64,000 bases of DNA from Nocardia coubleae NBRC 108252. GTDB taxonomy: Bacteria > Actinomycetota > Actinomycetes > Mycobacteriales > Mycobacteriaceae. The notes under the pieces are model-generated. The model searched no databases and was not told the origin of the DNA. It saw only the letters and a program-made list of their open reading frames with translations. Location of the stretch: the NCBI RefSeq assembly GCF_001612805.1, contig NZ_BDBD01000027.1, positions 62,001 to 126,000 of the forward strand, in the 5' to 3' direction. This document shows, piece after piece, positions 17,383-25,326 of this stretch. Within the stretch, counting starts at the first letter, position 1. Each line of letters opens with the position of its first letter. Both the position numbers and the translations under genes were made by a program.

Positions 17383-17685
17383 CTAGGTACTCCCGTCGTT
17401 CGTATCGCCGATCAGCGCGGGCGATGACTTGGTGAAAGCATTCGACCCGCGCTCCGGCACGGGATCCCACCCCCCAGGGTGCCAGGGCGCGCATTTGGCC
17501 AGGCGAACGACCGTCAGTACCGATCCGACGACCAGCCCGCGGGTCCGCAGGGCGGTCACCGCGTACTCGCTGCACGTGGGGGTGAAGCGGCAGATCGGCA
17601 TCCGGGTGGGGGAGACATAAGTGCGGTAGAGCTCGATCAGGAAGATCAGCGCGTTCGCGGGTAACCGAGCGAGCGTGCGCATCAC
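17383..17685 (-). CDS. yidD: Membrane protein insertion efficiency factor YidD
   Basis: A 100-aa member of the YidD family, which assists YidC-dependent insertion. The conserved block CRFTPTCSEYA (about 32-42) and the Cys-Ala-Pro-Trp-His motif (CAPWHPGGWDPVP, about 66-78) are intact, and an amphipathic N-terminal helix precedes them. The start overlaps the end of rnpA by 4 bp, which implies coupled translation, and yidC starts 4 bp after its stop. Confidence 0.95.
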   Translation of the reverse strand: MMRTLARLPANALIFLIELYRTYVSPTRMPICRFTPTCSEYAVTALRTRGLVVGSVLTVVRLAKCAPWHPGGWDPVPERGSNAFTKSSPALIGDTNDGST

Positions 17686-18098
17686 CGTTCACCGGCCGGG
17701 GCGCGACCGAGCGCGGCCGCCGGGACCCGCTGCAAGCCGAGCTTGCGGAGGCCGGCGCGCAGCTGGCGCAGCAACTCGACGGAGTCGGCGGTGGCCGCAC
17801 CGGGCAGGGCCCGGATCACGACATCGGTATCGGCGGGCAGTTCATCGATCACCTGGGCGCACATATGACGCAGGCGGCGGGCCACCCGGTGGCGAACCAC
17901 CGCGTTACCCACCGCCTTGCTGACAATCAGCCCGAACCGAGGACCGCCTACGCGGACCAGGGAATCGCCGTCGGCGACATCGTCGTACGTGTGCGTGAAC
18001 GCGTGTACGACGAGATCTCGCCTCCCGATTCGCTGACCGCGGCGCACCGTGCGGGAGAAATCAGCACGGTGGTGCAACCGATACGGCTCAGGCAACAC
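17682..18098 (-). CDS. rnpA: Ribonuclease P protein component
   Basis: A 138-aa protein cofactor of RNase P, which matures tRNA 5' ends. The family signature appears as FGLIVSKAVGNAVVRHRVARRLRH (RNR-type motif, about 56-79), and the N-terminus is LPEPYRLHHRADFSRTVRRG. The start is a GTG at 18098. It lies 22 bp downstream of rpmH and overlaps yidD, as in most bacteria. Confidence 0.95.
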   Translation of the reverse strand: MLPEPYRLHHRADFSRTVRRGQRIGRRDLVVHAFTHTYDDVADGDSLVRVGGPRFGLIVSKAVGNAVVRHRVARRLRHMCAQVIDELPADTDVVIRALPGAATADSVELLRQLRAGLRKLGLQRVPAAALGRAPAGER

Positions 18099-18120
18099 CC
18101 GAGCGTCCGACTACGCGCGA

Positions 18121-18264
18121 TCAGGCAGTCAGTTCGGAGCGGCCCTTACGGCGACGCGCCGAAACGATGGCGCGGCCCGCACGGGTCCGCATCCGGAGGC
18201 GGAAGCCGTGCACGCGCGCCCGACGACGGTTGTTCGGCTGGAACGTCCGCTTGCCCTTGGCCAC
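18121..18264 (-). CDS. rpmH: 50S ribosomal protein L34
   Basis: A 47-residue, highly basic ribosomal protein, MAKGKRTFQPNNRRRARVHG at the N-terminus and ending RRRKGRSELTA. The start is a GTG at 18264 with GAGGAG about 9 nt upstream. A longer open frame extends upstream but has no conserved residues before the GTG. It is the first gene of the leftward rpmH-rnpA-yidD-yidC-jag unit and is divergent from dnaA. Confidence 0.95.
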   Translation of the reverse strand: MAKGKRTFQPNNRRRARVHGFRLRMRTRAGRAIVSARRRKGRSELTA

Positions 18265-18409
18265 GGTCAACACTCCTCGAGTTGGTGGGCACCGGTGAGG
18301 TACCCGAAGTTTTCGGTGATTCGGATTCTGCGCTGCGGACCGCGGTCTACGCACAGAGTGCCTTGGCGATCAGCGTGCAGCGCACAGCCGCCACCGCGCC
18401 AAGGGGTGA

Positions 18410-18439
18410 CTGTATGAGGGTACTGATCGCCCCATACAG
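18410..18439. repeat. Inverted repeat in rpmH-dnaA gap
   Basis: CTGTATG and CATACAG form a 7-bp perfect inverted repeat around a 16-nt centre containing GGGTACTGATCGCCC. It could be an operator for the divergent promoters. No known regulator site is recognised. Confidence 0.4.
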
Positions 18440-18733
18440 GGTCAAATTCGGCCCACATGGGGCGAAACGGTCGGCGAACGTCCGGCCCGGATGGGGTCGG
18501 TACGAGTACCTAGGTCCAGATTACCTGTTGGCCGTGTCCGGCCGTCGGCGAGCCGACCTGCGGCGACACGCCCGGGCGTCACTGACGCGGACAGCAACTT
18601 TTCGTGAGTTCCTCCACACCTCTGGCGTCGCGGGCGCCTTGCGGCTAACCTCTGTAGCCGGGGGATTGCTGAAGAACCGCAGGTCCAGCTTCTTTCACTG
18701 CCACACGCTGGCAGAATTCCTCTATCCCCAGGT

Positions 18734-18753
18734 TTGTCCACATCTGTGGATAA
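18734..18753. promoter_or_regulatory. Pair of convergent DnaA boxes upstream of dnaA
   Basis: TTGTCCACA (18734-18742, forward) and TGTGGATAA (18745-18753, reverse of TTATCCACA) are both perfect high-affinity boxes 2 bp apart. A weaker box, TGTGGAAAG, follows at 18757. They lie about 200 bp before the dnaA start and probably mediate autoregulation. Confidence 0.85.
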
Positions 18754-18949
18754 TTGTGTGGAAAGACGGCCGGAGTGGCATATTCGTAGGGCCGACGGTG
18801 CCCTCGCCAAGTCCGATCCCGGGACCGCACGGCGTTCGAACCGGCTTCGGTTGTTCGCTTCGATCACGCCGATCGCACCTGGTCACAGGTGCTGCGCTGG
18901 CGTGCTCGGCGGCCGTTGGCCCAACAAACCGGTCCGGGGAGGACGCTGC

Positions 18950-21130
18950 ATGGACGACGAGCAGAACGTGCTGGCCACAGTGTGGCCGGAGGTGGTCGCC
19001 GAACTCACCACCGGCTCGGCCGACGGCGCCATTCCCGCGGTGAGCCGAGCTCAGCAGGCGTGGTTGAAGCTGGTGAAACCGCTCACCGTCGCCCAGGGTT
19101 TCGCGTTGCTGTCCGTTCCGTCGTCGCTGGCACAGGAGGCGATCGAGCGCGATCTGCGCGAACCGATCCTGCGTTCGCTCGGCCGCCGACTCGGGCCGCA
19201 GGTGGAAGGACTCGGTGTGCGCATCGCCGCGCCGAGCCCGGCCGCGGGGGAGCGCACGGGCAGTTCGCCCCGGCACGCCAGGATGACGAGCCGCCCGGAG
19301 CGTCCGCGTGAGCAGGTCCGCCCGCCCGCCGGCTACCCCGGCCCCGATTTCAGCGTGCCCGACTATCCCCAGCGCGGTGACTACGGCAGGCCGCGCTACG
19401 GCGCCGACGACTACAACGGCAACTCCGGCGAGTACGGCAACGACTACCAGCAGGCTCCCGAGTATCAGCAGGCCCCCGACTACCAGCGCGACGGCGAGTA
19501 CGGCAGCAGCTTCGGTGGCCGCGAGTTCCCGGCGCAGACCGGTGAGTACGGCGAGCGCGCCGAATACGCGGGACCGCGCGAGTACCCGGCCGAGCCGGAG
19601 TACCAGCAGCAGGGCGACTACCAGCAGCAACCGGAGTACCAGCAGGCTCCCGAGTACGCCAAGCCCCAGGAGTACAAGGCCGGCGAGTACAGCGGTGAGG
19701 ATTTCCCCGGCGCCGATTTCGAGCCGACGGCTGTCTACCCCGTTCCCGATTTCAACGGCGAGTTCGCCGGCCGCCCGGACTTCCGCGGTGCCCGCCCCGA
19801 ACAGCGCGCCCCCGAACCGACCCAGGGCAGGCGCGAGCAGGGATCCTCGCGGCGCGATCATTCCGGGCAGGAAACCCTGTTCGGCACCGATCCGCCCGCA
19901 CGCGCACCGCGACGGCCGCAACCGCAGGAGGAGCCTGTCGCCGCGCGTGTCGAGGAGACACCGGCCGATACCGCGCCCGAGCCACCGCGCCCCGGGACGC
20001 CGGGCGCTCAACCGGTCGACGACGAGCCGGTGGTCGACGCGCGCAACAACTGGCCGACGTATTTCAGCAAGTCGCCCGAGGCGCCGCCGCAGTCGTCGTC
20101 CTCGGCCAGCCTGAACGCCAAATACACCTTCGAGACGTTTGTGATCGGCGCGTCGAACCGGTTCGCCCACGCCGCCGCGGTGGCCATCGCGGAGGCACCT
20201 GCCCGGGCCTACAACCCGCTGTTCGTCTGGGGCGCTTCGGGTTTGGGCAAGACGCACCTGTTGCACGCGGCCGGTCACTACGCGCAGCGGCTGTTCCCCG
20301 GGATGCGGGTGAAGTACGTGTCGACCGAGGAATTCACCAACGACTTCATCAACAGCCTGCGCGACGACCGCAAGGTGGCCTTCAAGCGCCGCTACCGCGA
20401 GACCGACATCCTGCTGGTCGACGACATCCAGTTCATCGAAGGTAAGGAAGGCATCCAGGAGGAGTTCTTCCACACCTTCAACACCCTGCACAACGCGAAC
20501 AAGCAGATCGTGGTGTCCTCGGATCGTCCGCCCAAGCAGCTGGCCACCCTCGAGGAGCGGCTGCGGACCAGGTTCGAGTGGGGCCTGATCACCGATGTGC
20601 AGCCGCCCGAACTCGAGACGCGCATCGCGATCCTGCGCAAGAAGGCCAGGATGGACCGGCTCGACGTGCCCCACGACGTGCTGGAACTCATCGCGAGCCG
20701 GGTGGAACGCAATATCCGCGAACTGGAGGGCGCGCTGATCCGGGTGACGGCCTTCGCCTCGCTCAACGGGCAGCCGCTCGACCTGTCGCTGGCCGAGGTG
20801 GTGCTGCGGGACCTGATGCCCGACACCGCCGCGCTCGAGATCAACGCGGCCACGATCATGGCGGTCACCGCCGAGTACTTCAACACGACGTTGGAGGAGC
20901 TCACCGGGCCGGGTAAGGCACGTCCGCTGGCGCAGGCGCGTCAGATCGCCATGTACCTGTGCCGTGAGCTGACCGATCTGTCGCTGCCCAAGATCGGGCA
21001 GGCGTTCGGCCGCGACCACACGACGGTCATGTACGCGGAGAAGAAGGTGCGCAAGGAGATGACCGAGCGCCGCCGCGTCTACGACCAGGTCCAAGAACTC
21101 ACAGCCCGAATTAAACAGCGCTCTCGCTGA
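18950..21130 (+). CDS. dnaA: Chromosomal replication initiator DnaA, with an expanded linker domain
   Basis: A 726-aa AAA+ initiator that binds and opens oriC. Domain I spans about 1-95. Domain II is hugely expanded (about 100-375) and rich in Tyr, Gln, Glu and Pro; residues about 144-264 repeat YQQAPEY-like units. The AAA+ core starts near 385 with [19 protein letters not shown]. The Walker A motif GASGLGKT is at 428-435 and Walker B LLVDDIQF near 490. The C-terminal DNA-binding domain has [19 protein letters not shown]. Mycobacterial DnaA is about 507 aa, so the extra length is all linker. The ATG at 18950 follows GGGGAGGA. Upstream open frame to 18734 overlaps the DnaA boxes and is not used. 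Confidence 0.97.
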
Positions 21131-21150
21131 TTCCATCCACACCCTCGAAC

Positions 21151-21181
21151 ACCGCCCTGAGCTGGGGCGGTGTTCTTTTTT
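21151..21181 (+). terminator. Intrinsic terminator of dnaA
   Basis: ACCGCCC paired with GGGCGGT encloses a 7-nt loop and is followed by a T-run ending in seven Ts. It lies 21 bp after the dnaA stop and ends dnaA transcription before it reaches the origin. Confidence 0.85.
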
Positions 21182-21203
21182 GCCCTGTGGAATCCCTGTG
21201 GAG

Positions 21204-21533
21204 TCCTCGAGGAATCCACCGGTTGTGCACCGGTTCACACACAGGCCTGGGGAGGGATCTGGGGAGCATCTACCCACAGGCAGTTGTGCACATCGTCCAC
21301 AGGTTCCTCCACCAACAGCCTGTGAGTGCCACTGACCTGCGGCGGCGCCGGATCCGGCCTGTGGATTCCTCGAGGACTTCTTGTGGACTCCTCGAGGAAT
21401 CCACCGGTTCGTCACCACCCTTGATCAGGGTGTGAACAAGTGGGTGAAATCGGTGGAACAACTCGAGGACTACTCGAGGATGGATCTGGGACAACTTCGG
21501 GTGTCCACAGACACCGCCGATTCATCCTCGAGT
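21204..21533. repeat. Six-copy CTCGAG-centred repeat within oriC
   Basis: TCCTCGAGGA occurs at 21204, 21367 and 21389, and shorter CTCGAGGA or TCCTCGAG versions occur at 21461, 21472 and 21525. Two copies are embedded in a longer direct repeat (TCCTCGAGGAATCCACCGGTT at 21204 and 21389, each preceded by TGTGGA). The palindrome alternates with DnaA-box-like sequences. Confidence 0.85.
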
Positions 21534-21608
21534 CACTCCACGGCCATCCCCATGCCACCAAGCCCTCTGAGCTGGGAAAACGACGGAAGTCCACAGATTC
21601 CACAGTGC

Positions 21609-21620
21609 CTACTACTACTT
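21609..21620 (-). promoter_or_regulatory. DnaA-trio elements of the origin unwinding region
   Basis: CTACTACTACTT on the plus strand reads 3'-GAT-GAT-GAT-GAA-5' on the complementary strand, four consecutive DnaA-trios. They directly follow two DnaA-box-like sequences (21588 and 21599) and a TGCC step, the arrangement defined for Bacillus subtilis oriC. Confidence 0.75.
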
Positions 21621-21903
21621 CAGTTCTCATTCATAGAGAGATCTCTTTAAAACAGGGTGTGTGGAAACTCGGTCGGGAAGGCTCGGCTCGGTCGGTGGTT
21701 CACTCACAAGCAGGCAAGGACAAGAGGGGATGGTTCAGGACGCGCGGAACTCCAAGAGGGTCGATGCGGAGATCGCGCGTTGTCCGGGTACCGTTTGGTT
21801 GTCGGCAGGTTGTGCGAGACTCAGTGCGCGGCCGACGCAGCACCTCAACTCCGCTGAACACACCCGCATACGGATTCGAAACTCGGAGAGGACAAATCGG
21901 GCG

Positions 21904-23079
21904 ATGGAGCTTGCGAGCATGAAGTTTCGGGTCGCCCGAGAGGATTTCGCCGAGTCGGTGGCCTGGGTGGCCCGTAGCCTCCCGTCCCGGCCTCCTGTGC
22001 CGGTTCTCGGTGGCGTCCTGCTGGTGGCCGACGAGAACGGCCTGACGGTCTCCGGATTCGACTACGAGGTCTCCGCGCAGATGCGCGTCGCGGCCGAGGT
22101 CGCCGGTCCGGGTCAGGTCCTGGTCTCGGGCCGTCTGCTGGCCGACATCACCAAGGCACTGTCGAACAAGCCGGTCGACGTGTCCGTCGACGGCACCCGT
22201 GTCCTCATCGCCTGTGGCAGCGCCAAGTTCTCCCTGCCGACCATGCCGGTCGAGGACTATCCCCAGCTGCCCGAGGTGCCCCAGCAGACCGGTGAACTCA
22301 CCGTCGACGTCTTCGCCGAGGCCGTCGGTCAGGTCGCCGTCGCCGCCGGCCGTGACGACACGCTGCCCATGCTCACCGGTATCCGGGTGGAGATCGAGGG
22401 CAACGACGTGGTGCTCGCCGCCACCGACCGCTTCCGCCTCGCCGTGCGCCACCTGCAGTGGCAGCCCACCCGCCCCGACATCGAGACCGCGGTGCTCATC
22501 CCCGCGCGCACGCTGTCCGAGGCCGCCAAGACGCTCGGTGCCGCCTCCGCGCCCGTGCAGCTCTCACTCGGCAACGGCAACGGTGCCGACGGCCTGCTCG
22601 GCATCGTCAACGCGGGCAGGCGGACCACCACCCGCCTGCTCGACGCGGAATTCCCCAAGTTCCGCCAGTTGCTCCCCAAGGAGCACACCTCCATCGCCAC
22701 GCTGCCGGTGTCGGCGCTGTCGGAGGCGATCAAGCGTGTGGCGCTGGTGGCCGAGCGCGGCGCACAGGTGCGCCTCGAGTTCTCCACAGACGGTGTACTG
22801 CTGTCGGCCGGTGGCGACGACGCGGGCCGCGCCGAGGAATGGCTCGAGGCCGATTTCCGTGGTGAGCCGCTGACCATCGCGTTCAACCCCGGATACCTCA
22901 CCGAGGGTCTGTCGGCGCTGCACGCCGATCGGGTCACCTTCGGCTTCACCACGCCGAGCCGTCCCGCCGTGCTGCTGCCCGCCTCCGACGAGGAGCCCAA
23001 GGTGCTCGAGTCCGGTGCGTTCGCGGCGCTGGAGAGCCAGTACATCTACCTGTTGATGCCGGTCCGGCTGCCCGGCTGA
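21904..23079 (+). CDS. dnaN: DNA polymerase III subunit beta (sliding clamp)
   Basis: A 391-aa ring-forming processivity clamp for DNA polymerase III. Three clamp domains are visible: residues 1-125, 130-255 and 260-391. The middle domain carries the FAEAVGQVAVAAGRDDTLPMLTGI block, and the C-terminus YIYLLMPVRLPG forms part of the partner-binding pocket. The start is the ATG at 21904 (MELASMKF), with GAGAGGA at 21886; an in-frame ATG at 21919 is the alternative. The open frame upstream crosses the origin and is not coding. recF follows 17 bp downstream, with no gnd-type gene between as in some mycobacteria. Confidence 0.96.
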   Translation: MELASMKFRVAREDFAESVAWVARSLPSRPPVPVLGGVLLVADENGLTVSGFDYEVSAQMRVAAEVAGPGQVLVSGRLLADITKALSNKPVDVSVDGTRVLIACGSAKFSLPTMPVEDYPQLPEVPQQTGELTVDVFAEAVGQVAVAAGRDDTLPMLTGIRVEIEGNDVVLAATDRFRLAVRHLQWQPTRPDIETAVLIPARTLSEAAKTLGAASAPVQLSLGNGNGADGLLGIVNAGRRTTTRLLDAEFPKFRQLLPKEHTSIATLPVSALSEAIKRVALVAERGAQVRLEFSTDGVLLSAGGDDAGRAEEWLEADFRGEPLTIAFNPGYLTEGLSALHADRVTFGFTTPSRPAVLLPASDEEPKVLESGAFAALESQYIYLLMPVRLPG

Positions 23080-23096
23080 GCGGGGCCGCGCCGCAC

Positions 23097-24281
23097 ATGT
23101 TCATCCGTGCGCTGTCGGTTCGTGATTTCCGCTCGTGGGAACACGCCGAGCTGGAGTTGTCCCCAGGGCGCACCGTCCTGCTGGGCGCGAACGGCAACGG
23201 GAAGACCAATCTGCTCGAGGCGGTCGGCTATCTGGCGACGCTCGGCTCGCACCGGGTGTCCGCCGACGCGCCGCTGATCCGGATGGGCGCCACCCAGGCC
23301 GCCATCGGGGCGACCGTGGTGAACGCCGGCCGCGAGCTGCGGGTGGATGTGGAACTCAAGCAGGGTGCCGCCAACCGCGCGCAGGTCAATCGTTCGCCGG
23401 TGCGCCGATCGCGCGAGATCCTCGGCATCCTGCAGACCGTGTTGTTCGCGCCGGAGGATCTGGCGCTGGTGCGTGGCGACCCGGGGGAGCGGCGCCGGTT
23501 CCTCGACGAGTTGTGCACAGCCCGCCTGCCCAGGCTGGCCGGTGTGCGCGCCGATTACGACAAGGTGTTGCGCCAGCGGTCGGCGCTGTTGAAAACCGCT
23601 GGGCGCCAGGTGCGTTCGCGCTCGGATCTGAGCACCCTCGACGTGTGGGACGGGCACCTGGCCGAGCACGCCTCGGTGTTGCTCACCCAGCGACTGCGCC
23701 TGGTGCACGACCTGTATCCCTATCTCGCAGAGGCATATCGGTCGATTGCACCCGAATCACGCCCTGCCGCAATCGCTTACCGCTCCGGGTATCTTCCGCC
23801 GGACCTGCTCGATCCCGCGCGGGCACCCGAACCCGACGACGTGGACCAGGTGCGCGAGATCGTGCTGCGTGAACTGGCCGCCGCGCGCGGCCGCGAACTC
23901 GACCGCGGAGTGTGCCTGGTCGGCCCACATCGTGACGATCTCGAGCTGCTGCTCGGCAGCGCGCCGGCGAAGGGGTTCGCCAGTCACGGCGAGTCGTGGT
24001 CGTTCGCGCTGGCGTTGCGGCTGGCCTCGTTCGAGCTGTTGCGCAACACCGGCGCCGAACCGGTGCTGCTGCTCGACGATGTGTTCGCCGAACTGGACCG
24101 GCGCCGCCGGACCGCGCTCGCGGAGGTGGCGGCCGGTGCAGAACAGGTACTCATCACCGCCGCGGTCGCCGAGGACGTACCCGCCGAACTGGCCGCCGCG
24201 CCGCTGCGGGTGCAGACCGAGGGCGACGCGGACCGGCGCACCTCACGGATCGTGGCCGAAGATATGCACAGCCAGCCATAG
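23097..24281 (+). CDS. recF: DNA replication and repair protein RecF
   Basis: A 394-aa SMC-like ATPase that helps load RecA at gaps. Walker A GANGNGKTN is at 30-38. The ABC-type signature lies in SHGESWSFALALRLA (about 298-312), and Walker B VLLLDDVFAELD is at about 323-334. The N-terminus MFIRALSVRDFRSWEHAELEL is typical. It follows dnaN at 17 bp, so the two are probably co-transcribed. Confidence 0.95.
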   Translation: MFIRALSVRDFRSWEHAELELSPGRTVLLGANGNGKTNLLEAVGYLATLGSHRVSADAPLIRMGATQAAIGATVVNAGRELRVDVELKQGAANRAQVNRSPVRRSREILGILQTVLFAPEDLALVRGDPGERRRFLDELCTARLPRLAGVRADYDKVLRQRSALLKTAGRQVRSRSDLSTLDVWDGHLAEHASVLLTQRLRLVHDLYPYLAEAYRSIAPESRPAAIAYRSGYLPPDLLDPARAPEPDDVDQVREIVLRELAAARGRELDRGVCLVGPHRDDLELLLGSAPAKGFASHGESWSFALALRLASFELLRNTGAEPVLLLDDVFAELDRRRRTALAEVAAGAEQVLITAAVAEDVPAELAAAPLRVQTEGDADRRTSRIVAEDMHSQP

Positions 24282-24413
24282 TTATCAACAGGCCCTGTGG
24301 AAAACCGTGGACATGCTGGACATATGCCGCATCGGTGCGCGACGGCGCTGTCGGGCACCCGGCGTAGACTCCCGAACCGACCGATGAGCCTCGAGACCGG
24401 AAGGTGGGACCGC

Positions 24414-24950
24414 GTGCAGGACGAGCCGGAAGCGGAACTGCGCGGGATCGATCTGGCCCGCCGCGCCCTCGAGGAAGCACGGGCGGCGGCCAAGGCCAGC
24501 GGTAAGTCGGTCGGGCAGGGCCGGGCGTCGCCGGTGCGCAAGCTGCGCGCGGGCGGACGTCGCCGCAGCGGCTGGTCCGGTGCGGGCCCCGACGCCCGCG
24601 ATCCCCAGCTGTTGTCCGCGCTCGCGGGCTCGATCGCGAAGAATCGTGGCTGGTCAGGCAAGGTTGCCGAGGGAATGGTCTTCGGCCGCTGGCCGAGCGT
24701 GGTCGGTGAGGACATCGCCGCACACGCCACCCCCGTGACCCTCGAGAACGGCGTGCTCAAGATCGCCGCCGAGTCCACGGCTTGGGCCACCCAGCTGCGG
24801 ATGCTGCAGAGCCAGATCCTCGCCAAGATCAACGCGGCGGTCGGGCAGGGCGTGGTCACCTCCCTGCGGATCACCGGTCCGGCGGCGCCGAGCTGGCGCA
24901 AGGGCGAACGCCACATCAAGGGCCGCGGCCCGCGCGACACCTACGGGTAG
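24414..24950 (+). CDS. DciA-family replicative helicase loader (DUF721)
   Basis: The roughly 178-aa protein is in the position of Rv0004 between recF and gyrB. The conserved C-terminal DUF721 domain (about 75-160) contains RGWSGKVAEGMVFGRWPSVV and ESTAWATQLRMLQSQILAKI, followed by the tail SWRKGERHIKGRGPRDTYG seen in mycobacterial homologues. DciA recruits or loads the DnaB helicase in bacteria lacking DnaC/DnaI. The start is uncertain: the GTG at 24414 has GGAAGGTGGG just upstream and is preferred; the ATG at 24384 lacks a good ribosome-binding site. Confidence 0.88.
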   Translation: MQDEPEAELRGIDLARRALEEARAAAKASGKSVGQGRASPVRKLRAGGRRRSGWSGAGPDARDPQLLSALAGSIAKNRGWSGKVAEGMVFGRWPSVVGEDIAAHATPVTLENGVLKIAAESTAWATQLRMLQSQILAKINAAVGQGVVTSLRITGPAAPSWRKGERHIKGRGPRDTYG

Positions 24951-25326
24951 CCGGGCGGTCACCGGTGCGAGTTCCGTTGCGGCACCGCCGCTTCGATCCC
25001 CAGATTCGCAGCCTGTGGACAAAGCCTGTGGATAACTTCGGGTCGGGTGTGGAAGACCCCGGGAAAGCACGCATCGGCGCGACCCCGGCGGAGGCGAACC
25101 CTAGCGGCCCCTACGACCGGCAAAACATGTGGCGAGGCGGAAGCCACTCGCGCTTGTCCGAGTTCTCGCATTCACGGCGACGTCAGGGGTGTCGTAGGTG
25201 CACTGTAAGTTGGCCTTACCAGTAGGATGGTGACGTAACCAGCGGCGAACCCTCGACGCGCGTGTTGTGCAGCCGCTTGCGAGCTGTCCGCGCCAGGGAT
25301 CAGCAAGTAAGGAGAGCTACCGACAA
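24951..25326. other. dciA-gyrB intergenic region
   Basis: A 376-bp gap containing two perfect or near-perfect DnaA boxes (25014 and 25027) and presumably the gyrBA promoter. A GTAAG...CTTAC inverted repeat at 25205-25219 sits next to TAGGAT (25223), a possible -10 element. No gene is supported. Confidence 0.6.
25014..25035. promoter_or_regulatory. Two tandem DnaA boxes upstream of gyrB
   Basis: TGTGGACAA (25014-25022) and TGTGGATAA (25027-25035) are reverse-orientation boxes spaced 13 bp apart centre to centre, 290 bp before gyrB. They could link gyrase expression to DnaA or titrate DnaA. Confidence 0.75.

Larger units (their letters stand above)
18265..18949. other. rpmH-dnaA divergent intergenic region
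   Basis: A 685-bp non-coding gap holding the promoters of rpmH (leftward) and dnaA (rightward). Visible elements are an inverted repeat at 18410-18439 and a pair of DnaA boxes at 18734-18753. In many actinobacteria this gap is the dnaA regulatory region, while replication starts in the dnaA-dnaN gap. No gene is supported here. Confidence 0.7.
21131..21903. other. oriC: Predicted chromosomal origin of replication (oriC), dnaA-dnaN gap
   Basis: A 773-bp non-coding gap with a dense array of DnaA-box-like sequences: TGTGGAATC (21186), TGTGGAGTC (21198), TTGTGCACC (21223), TTGTGCACA (21284), CGTCCACAG (21294), TGTGGATTC (21360), TGTGGACTC (21384), TGTCCACAG (21502), AGTCCACAG (21588) and TTCCACAG (21599). 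A DnaA-trio run and an AT-richer stretch (21609-21655, including AGAGATCTCT) follow, then dnaN. The order boxes - GC step - trios - AT-rich matches the bacterial basal unwinding layout. Gene context (dnaA/dnaN) and box density support oriC. Confidence 0.85.

Noticed and set aside
18722..21418. 898-codon open frame antisense to dnaA
   Set aside because: Complete overlap with a certain gene, and translation without recognisable motifs.
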